64,000 nt of DNA. Origin: Beta vulgaris subsp. vulgaris. Lineage: Eukaryota > Streptophyta > Magnoliopsida > Caryophyllales > Amaranthaceae. The stretch covers positions 4,224,173 to 4,288,172 of the forward strand of contig NC_079202.1 of the NCBI RefSeq assembly GCF_026745355.1. Reading direction: 5' to 3'. The position numbers and the translations under genes are program-made. The notes below the pieces were generated by a model. The model saw only the letters and a program-made list of their open reading frames with translations. It made no database searches and had not been told where the DNA came from. Shown here piece by piece: positions 58,315 through 64,000 of the stretch; the stretch's first letter is position 1; each line of letters begins with the position of its first letter.

Positions 58315-59624
58315 ATTGGCGCTAAAAGGAGGGGGAAATTGTACCTTTAGTCTTAAGCCACGAACATACCGTACCACCTACTCAATGGATCCTAGGAAAG
58401 CATTTGGGATGCCGGAAACAGATGAGAACAACAACACTCTGAATGACGCACCACCTGGGTTCAAAACTCCCCAGCCGATAATCGGGTCTTCCCAGCCACA
58501 AGCTAATAAGGGTAAGAGGGTAAGTACTGAAACCCCCATCCCAACATATTTGAAAGCTACAACACATGTTCATCTCTGAACAACTCAAAAGTGTTGCATA
58601 ATTAAGTCATTCAGGCCATGACGGGTCAAACTCCACCGACCGGTCGTGCTAGTAAGCATCCCCTGAATAGGCCACACAGTCCTGTTAGGAAGATTTGATC
58701 TCTGCTAAGTGGCCGTCAGGGTGATCAAAGTCGGCATGATTAATATTAGGAGTAAAGCTCTAAATCTGCCATAGAGCCCATGGGAGATGAAGCCGAAGGA
58801 GGTCGATCAACAGGATACGAAGATCCAACAATCGTCCCAGCCTACGAGAAAAAGTGAGTATGCCCAACGTCGAGCACCGGTTTCTCTCGCGTACTTCTCC
58901 TTTCTCGACTACTATGCTCCAGGGGTCGATGGAGAAGATCAAAATGCTGACATGCAAGTATGATGGCAAAATAGACCCTGAAGGTATATCTGCTGATGAA
59001 GGATACATGTTACTCTATACCGACACTGACTTTGTTTGGTGTAAAGTGTTCCCTTCCACTTTGTTTGGCCTGACACAAACTTGGTTCAAAAGTATTCCGC
59101 CAGAAACTATCTATGAGTTCCAACAACTTACGACCATGTTTACCACGCACTTCATTAGCAATAAGCGGAGGGAAAAACTACCAGTGAATTGATGTCAATC
59201 AAGTAGGGGGAAAATAAAGCATAAGGGATTATATCAGCCGCTTTAACTCTGAAGCTGTTACCATCCCCAACTTGCAGCAAGAGGTCGCAGTCTTAGCATT
59301 GATGACCGGTCTAAAGGAAGGAACTGCTTTCAAGAGTTAATTGGGTCGTAAGAAGTTAACGAGCGTAACTAATGCTCTTGGTAAAGATAATGAATTTATC
59401 AAAGGAGAAGAGTATGACTAGGCGACAACTTCTAAGCGGTCTGAAGGGGACGGTAAGGAGAACGAGAAAGAGAAGAAAAAGACAAATACTAGAAGGACAA
59501 TAAAAGTGATAGCTCCGGTAGAAGGGAAAGAGTAACTCTATAAAGAAGGGCTCAGACAGACGAGAGCGATACCACAATTCTACTCCCTTAACGATGTATA
59601 GAGCCGAGATCTACAAATTGCACA
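58315..59624 (+). pseudogene. Ty3/gypsy gag, truncated by a CACTA insertion
   Basis: The likely gag start is ATG at 58385 (MDPRKAFGMPETDENNN). After a disordered stretch with stops, 58854-59192 matches the Retrotrans_gag domain: EKIKMLTCKYDGKIDPEG, WCKVFPSTLFGLTQTWFKSI, PPETIYEFQQLTTMFTTHF. The match continues in other frames to about 59430 (DYISRFNSEAVTIP-like, MTGLKEGTAFKS). It is broken by stops and frameshifts. At 59625 a CACTA element begins, so any pol would lie beyond the window or is lost. Confidence 0.75.
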
Positions 59625-59639
59625 CACTACAAAAAAAAC

Positions 59640-60080
59640 TACATATATAGGCAATCTAAAATTGCATCTAAATATATATTTGTAGCCTCTAATGGTGATT
59701 AGAAGCAATTTTCTCGCTGCCTCTAATTAGTCCGTCGCTAATTATTATAGGTTGCCCCTAATGCCACCTTTTAGAGGCAGACAAGTTATGGTGCCGCTAA
59801 AGACACTTCTGTTTAGAGGCAACCATATGCCTGTCGCTAATTGTTGGTTGCCCCTAATGCCACCTTTTTTAGGCATAGAACTTATAGTGCTGCTAAAGCC
59901 ACTTACATTTTGAGGCGACCATAAACCAGTCGGTAATTATAGGTTACCCCTAAGGCCACCTTTTTGGGGCACACATGTTACATTGGTGATAAGACCATTT
60001 ATATTTAGAGGCAACAATAAGTTCGTCTCTAATTTTAAGTTGCATCTAATGCAACCATAAGTCTATCGCTAAAGGATGTT
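59640..60080. repeat. CACTA subterminal repeat array
   Basis: About four copies of the unit of about 97 bp found at 19975-20640, here inverted: GGTTGCCCCTAATGCCACCT, TTAGAGGCAGACAAGTTATG, CTAAAGACACTT, GAGGCAACCATATGCCTGTC. Confidence 0.85.
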
Positions 60081-60792
60081 TTTAGATGCAACAACTAGAA
60101 TTTCCACATTTTCGATAATTTTTTTGTGATTTTTTGACGTTTATAAGCATCGAAATAAAAAATTATGAACTCCCTAAAGGAGCAGCGAACATTTAGCCAC
60201 TGATAATTAACGACACTCATAGGCTTCGAAAATGTTGAGGCCTTTTAGCATCATTGCAATTGAAGATGTCGCAATTTGAAGCTACTATATAGACACTTGA
60301 AAGCGTCATCATTGTGTTATTAGTACAGCAACAGTTACAAGCACATTCTTACATCAACAAAAAAAAAATAACATTATAAATTAATAAAGGAAACTAGAAA
60401 TATAATAATCTTATTACTAACAATTTTGACGAATTGATAAAAACATTCAGAAGAGGAAATAAAAGAAATAAAAAAAATATGTAGAAATTCCATCTTCAAC
60501 CGACATTCAACCTTCAGTGAATCTTCAACATAAAACTTCAACTTGAATGCAATTCAATATGCAAATTCAACCCAAAAAAAAAGATCAATAATTGCAAAAT
60601 AAAAAAGAACATAAATCTGGAAATTGCAAAACTATACCAAAAATCTTTGAGGCCCTTTTCTGCTCTCAATATCCTGCATTTTTTCAGAAACACACACATC
60701 AAAAACAAGATCTTAAAAAAAAAGTCATATATATACAAAGAATAGATATTGATGAGCAGCGTTTCACAGATTCAGTACTGTGAACTGGTATC

Positions 60793-60888
60793 CTTCAAGT
60801 TATTTAAGAGATCCTTAAGAATGCTGATGAAGGGAGTTGCTCCAATGCCGAGTCCAATGAGCAATAGAATGTCATACTTCTTGTAATC
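60793..60888 (-). pseudogene. RBOH-like: Captured RBOH (NADPH oxidase) fragment
   Basis: RBOH proteins make superoxide at the plasma membrane. Their C-terminal cytosolic part binds FAD and NADPH. The 32 codons here read [11 protein letters not shown] then [19 protein letters not shown] and LK, the strongly conserved NADPH-binding segment of plant RBOHs. A TGA codon precedes DYKKYD where the family normally has sequence ending in AQ, so the frame is closed upstream. Nothing downstream of LK matches the family. It is a short genomic fragment inside the CACTA, on the same strand as the CAP-G and sulfotransferase pieces. Confidence 0.8.
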
Positions 60889-61009
60889 TCAGGCCACACA
60901 GCTGAGTAGCCAAGATTGGACCTTTAGCACTACTCTAAACACAACATTCTGAAAAGTACCCGAGTGAAGCAAAATGAGCAACTATATTAAACAGCTAATG
61001 TGAAATTAC

Positions 61010-61442
61010 CTGAGGCTCTGGAGAGGAAACTTATTATTGGCCAAAACGAAATACGCTGCTTTGCGCACTAATTCCTTAACATAAAGAGTACAACTAATGA
61101 TCACTAATGATGTAGCATTTGAGAGGAGTAATGATAGCAGAATGGTCTTTCTTACATCCTGCATAGTAAGAGTTAAGTAAGCAAGCAAGGAAAGGCACAG
61201 AAAGCCCGAAAAAATCTAAAAAAGCTCTTACAGAATCGAAATAGATTGGGTTACCAAAGTAAATCACTAGTATTTTAAACTTCAGGAACTACATAATAAG
61301 TAATCCCCTAAGCATATTACTGCAAAAAAAGCATATATACATACATCATTTTGCTCTGAATCCAGTGGTTGAACGAATAAATCAAGAATGTCACTGTTCT
61401 CAGAATCATTCACAAAACGTGAAAGAGCTCTAATTGAAAAGC
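61010..61442 (-). pseudogene. CAPG-like: Captured condensin subunit CAP-G fragment (two exons)
   Basis: CAP-G is the HEAT-repeat subunit of condensin I, needed for mitotic chromosome condensation. Exon a (61345-61442) follows a CCCCCAG acceptor and encodes GFSIRALSRFVNDSENSDIL then DLFVQPLDSEQND. Exon b (61010-61158) encodes DVRKTILLSLLLSNATSLVI, ISCTLYVKELVRKAAYFVLA and NNKFPLQSL. The 186-bp intron between them has GT and TTGCAG-like (TATGCAG) borders and joins the exons in frame. Exon b ends in CAG/GTAATT, an intact donor. Both match plant CAP-G (ALSRFxNDSxNSDILDLF, DVRKTIxLSLxxSNAT). The kept intron shows a genomic capture rather than a cDNA copy. The rest of the gene is absent. Confidence 0.8.
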
Positions 61443-61489
61443 CTGGGGGAAGGAAGTTCATTAACATGATGCAGTCTCTTTTTTCACCC

Positions 61490-62860
61490 CACCAGCCTTC
61501 TGATTGTTCGCTTTAAACCAACACTTGGATTTTTTTTCTCCCTCCCTTTATGACGCTAATTGCAACTTATCTATATTTCATTCAGTCCGCCTCACCATAC
61601 GAGATATAGAGATTATTTAGAATGAGAAACTTTAAATTGAGAAAAACACCTATATGCTGACATGTGGCCTATATAGTGTTAGGATTTTCGGCTCACAAAT
61701 TGCTGAATCACACAGTATTATAACATGGAAAAAATAAGATAGGAAATAACAAGAACTTCAATGAAAAAACACAAGGAGATTTAACCGGGGACCCAAGCTC
61801 CTTGAGTAAAAGCACCAACTCAGCACTAGGAATTTGTACCATGTATGAGATTATGATACAAGCATCTCAAAATCTCTCAATCTAAGCCTTAATGTGTTTG
61901 ATCCTATACAACTGTCATAATTTAAACATTTACGTTCTTTCATGGCCAAACAATGTACTTACACTAGGGTTACAAAAGCATTATTAAGTATGTTGTTTTT
62001 CACGCTGTAGTCGACATTGGCAATCCGTTTGACTGGGCACACAGGCAGACGCATGAAGAAGATAGGAATACCTGGCCTTTCGTTTGAGCGCTTGAGCAAT
62101 CTGCCGATTTTCTTTTCTTCTCCTTGCCACTTCTAGCCTTCAGTTATGCAATCTTGTGACCTTTATGTTTAACCATCTCCTCATAACTCCACATATATAA
62201 CAAAAAATCACCACCTCCATTGCTTTTCTTTCGACTTTGTTATGGCCAAGAGACAGAGTTCTATTTATCATGTCGGACTGTTGGAGAATAGAAACAGGGT
62301 TTTTTTGTAAGATTAGATAATAAGTCGCTTAATTGAAGCGTCACAGAACTAAATGTTCATCTTTTTAGTTGGACGTGTAACCTTTTGATCTAACTAGTAC
62401 CTGTACTCTTCTAAACAAATGTGTTTATCATCTCCATTTTTCAATTTTTTTTATATGAAATTCAGCTTAAAAAAAGTACATATCTTCTTTACTTGCTGCA
62501 CATGATCCTTTTCATTTTAAGCGCCTACTCATTGGATCCCTATGTGACAAAATATAACTCTATCATTAGCTCACCCATTTGCCAATATAGTAAACTTGAG
62601 ATTAGATTACTTGGAGTTCTTACAGGATTTTGATGTTGGTCTAAACTCTGGACCATTCATGTCGAGGTTTACAAATGAAAAGAACTTGTATTTAACAAAG
62701 ATGTACAGAATAATAATTTATTTCAAAAGTGTTGCACCTTTTTTAGCTGAAAAAAAGCTTATTCACTTATAAAAGTACGTTTAAGTATCCTCACATGATC
62801 ACATCCTTTTCTTATTAAGCCCCCTTCCCGTTGACCTCTCTCTCTCTGCTGCTTGCTCTC
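61490..62860. other. CACTA interior, unannotated
   Basis: No recognisable gene. 61770-62240 is GC-richer and might hold further captured material, but no protein family could be read in either strand. Confidence 0.35.
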
Positions 62861-62866
62861 TGTCCC

Positions 62867-62868
62867 TG

Positions 62869-62903
<35 letters not shown>

Positions 62904-62904
62904 T
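62867..62904. repeat. (TA)n microsatellite
   Basis: About 38 bases of TA repeat with one CA interruption, preceded by a CT-rich stretch at 62837-62864. Confidence 0.9.
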
Positions 62905-63036
62905 ACACAATCACACACAAGTTTTTCTGTTATGTGAATGAAATTGACTTACAACCTCCTCTAAAAGAAGTTCTCTTACCAGAGGAGCATTCAATTTGCT
63001 TCCTGCGCTATGTTCTTGCTCTTGAAAGCAAACATC

Positions 63037-63198
63037 CTCTAGATGATACACAAGTTCGCGTGGGTGATTTTTAAGCAAAGGACTTTCATGTTTTGGATAG
63101 TTGTTACGATTGACAATCGCAAAGACTAAGGCTTTAAACCAATTGGTTCCGATTTTCCGATGGCCAGCGACGATGAGATCGGAATCTCGAGCATAAAA
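63037..63198 (-). pseudogene. SOT-like: Captured cytosolic sulfotransferase fragment
   Basis: Cytosolic sulfotransferases move sulfate from PAPS to flavonoids, hormones and other small molecules. The fragment reads FYARDSDLIVAG, HRKIGTNWFKALVFAIVNRN and SPLLKNHPRELVYHLE. Plant SOTs have ARDSDLIVA, then the PAPS-binding loop PKSGTTWLKAL, then AIVNR and HPLL-NPHDLVPxLE. The loop is damaged here (H-R-K-I-G-T-N-W-F-K in place of P-K-S-G-T-T-W-L-K), so it cannot be active. About 54 of the usual 320-350 residues are present. The downstream codons to 62911 do not look like SOT. Confidence 0.78.
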
Positions 63199-63479
63199 GT
63201 TTAAAAGCATGATATGCAGGATGTTACCCCAAAATTAACCCCCAAATTCGATTTATTCCAAAATTTTTGAACAAAAGTATAAAACCCCCACAAAATTCGA
63301 ACTAGTTTATGAACCCAAATCCCCTAATCCACTGAATAACCCACCCAAATTCGAAATTTCCACCCCAAATTCAGATCGAAACAACAACCCCAAAATTGAA
63401 ACCAAGATTTTCAACTTATAAGCAAAAATCCCAATTCAATCGAAAAAAGGAAAACAGAAAAAATATCTGTGCAGATGAA

Positions 63480-63690
63480 AAAAAGAGTGAAGGACCGTCT
63501 GTGAGTGAGTAGAGGAGGCGGCAGTCACGGTGGTAAAAAGCGGCAGCACCAGCAGCAACAACGGTTCTTCAGAGATAGATAGTGAAGAAGAAATGAGAAG
63601 GAAATAAGGGGGAGAAAGAAAGCCTAGGAGAGATAGATGAAGAAATGAGAGTTAAATGGAAACCAGAATGAAAAATCAGAATGATATGAG
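63480..63690 (-). other. Possible leader of a chimeric minus-strand transcript
   Basis: On the minus strand this is CT-rich with GCCGCC-like runs, as in plant 5' leaders. It lies upstream of the three captured fragments. Promoter activity is only inferred. Confidence 0.25.
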
Positions 63691-63775
63691 GGCGGGGCTT
63701 TAAACTTTTGACGAAAATTTTTAAAACATTGAAGGGCGGGGGCTTTAAACATTTTTGATGAAAATTTATAACTTC
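63688..63775. repeat. Tandem duplication, about 46 bp
   Basis: AGGGCGGGGCTTTAAACTTT with GACGAAAATTT is repeated as AGGGCGGGGGCTTTAAACAT with GATGAAAATTT. Confidence 0.8.
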
Positions 63776-64000
63776 AAAAAATCAAATCAGATCTCATTAA
63801 ATCCTTTAAAAATAATAAGTTTTAAAAATTATTATACTTTGACCAAAGAAGTCAACTTAAATATGTAATAGGGAACAAAGGAAGTACTACTATAATTTTG
63901 TTTGACTCAAAATTGTTTTAATTTAATTTTTAGCTTTGATGTCTTTGTTTTCCTTGTTGATAGTACAAGAGTTTCCAATGAACTAGGGGCTGGACGACCA

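Larger units (their letters stand above)
59625..64000. mobile_element. CACTA transposon carrying three host gene fragments (Pack-CACTA), partial
   Basis: Starts CACTACAAAAAAAACTACAT at 59625, the same terminus and first subterminal bases as the right end of the CACTA at 20654, in the opposite orientation. The subterminal array (59640-60080) carries the same GGCAACC, TTAGAGGCA and GTCGCTAAT motifs. The interior on the minus strand contains fragments of RBOH (60793-60888), condensin CAP-G (61010-61442) and a sulfotransferase (63037-63198). No transposase is seen. The right end is not reached by 64000, so the target duplication cannot be checked; the flanking bases are ACA on the left. Confidence 0.8.

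Noticed and set aside
62853..63074. Plus-strand open frame over the sulfotransferase fragment
   Set aside because: Shadow of the minus-strand sulfotransferase similarity and of the TA repeat.

Overview
The window is AT-rich nuclear DNA of a flowering plant, almost certainly a eudicot. It has GT-AG introns, plant gene families (SAUR, chloroplast NFU, RBOH, condensin CAP-G, cytosolic sulfotransferase) and a dense load of plant transposons. The genus cannot be fixed from the sequence; the repeat style would fit Caryophyllales such as spinach, quinoa or beet, but that is only an impression. The region is a transposon island. The one complete host gene I can support is a single-exon SAUR at 48785-49105 (minus).

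Layout. 1-3353: right-hand part of a CACTA (En/Spm) element, minus strand, with broken TNP2 transposase and a TAGTG terminus at 3353 abutting a Stowaway MITE. 3.9-6.0 kb: ATT-rich arrays, a damaged palindromic MULE and a second Stowaway. 6.4-8.8 kb: two LINE remnants in opposite orientations. 9606-11235: a Helitron with a retroelement inside it. 11.3-22.0 kb: a nest in which a LINE-like retroelement holds an 8.87-kb CACTA (11787-20654, TSD TAT), followed directly by a 1.19-kb MULE (20664-21849, 9-bp TSD). The CACTA carries an intact-looking exon of a chloroplast NFU iron-sulfur scaffold gene. 22.2-31.5 kb: CAC/GTG-rich palindromic repeats around a nearly full-length but broken L1-type LINE (about 23693-29648).

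31631-37836: a Ty1/copia element with two LTRs, PBS, PPT and 5-bp TSD AGCAA, interrupted by a 5'-truncated LINE with a 16-bp TSD. 37.9-39.2 kb: a large inverted-repeat MITE cluster and a Stowaway. 40.3-46.0 kb: a Helitron end, a CT-rich leader-like region, TTGATTT-rich repeats, a miRNA-like hairpin (42073-42153) and a CACTA-like GCGTC-repeat element. 48.8-49.3 kb: SAUR gene and promoter, followed by a roughly 443-bp tandem duplication. 51.1-56.5 kb: Stowaway, CACTA terminus, MULE-TIR arm, LINE fragment, and an LTR-flanked unit carrying an antisense, intron-containing Transposase_28-type pseudogene.

57779-59624: 5' LTR, PBS and gag of a Ty3/gypsy element, cut by a second CACTA that starts at 59625 and runs off the window. 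That CACTA is a sibling of the 11787-20654 element (same terminus) and carries same-strand fragments of three unrelated host genes: RBOH NADPH oxidase, condensin CAP-G (two exons with the intron between them) and a sulfotransferase. The most interesting system in the window is this gene-capturing CACTA family.
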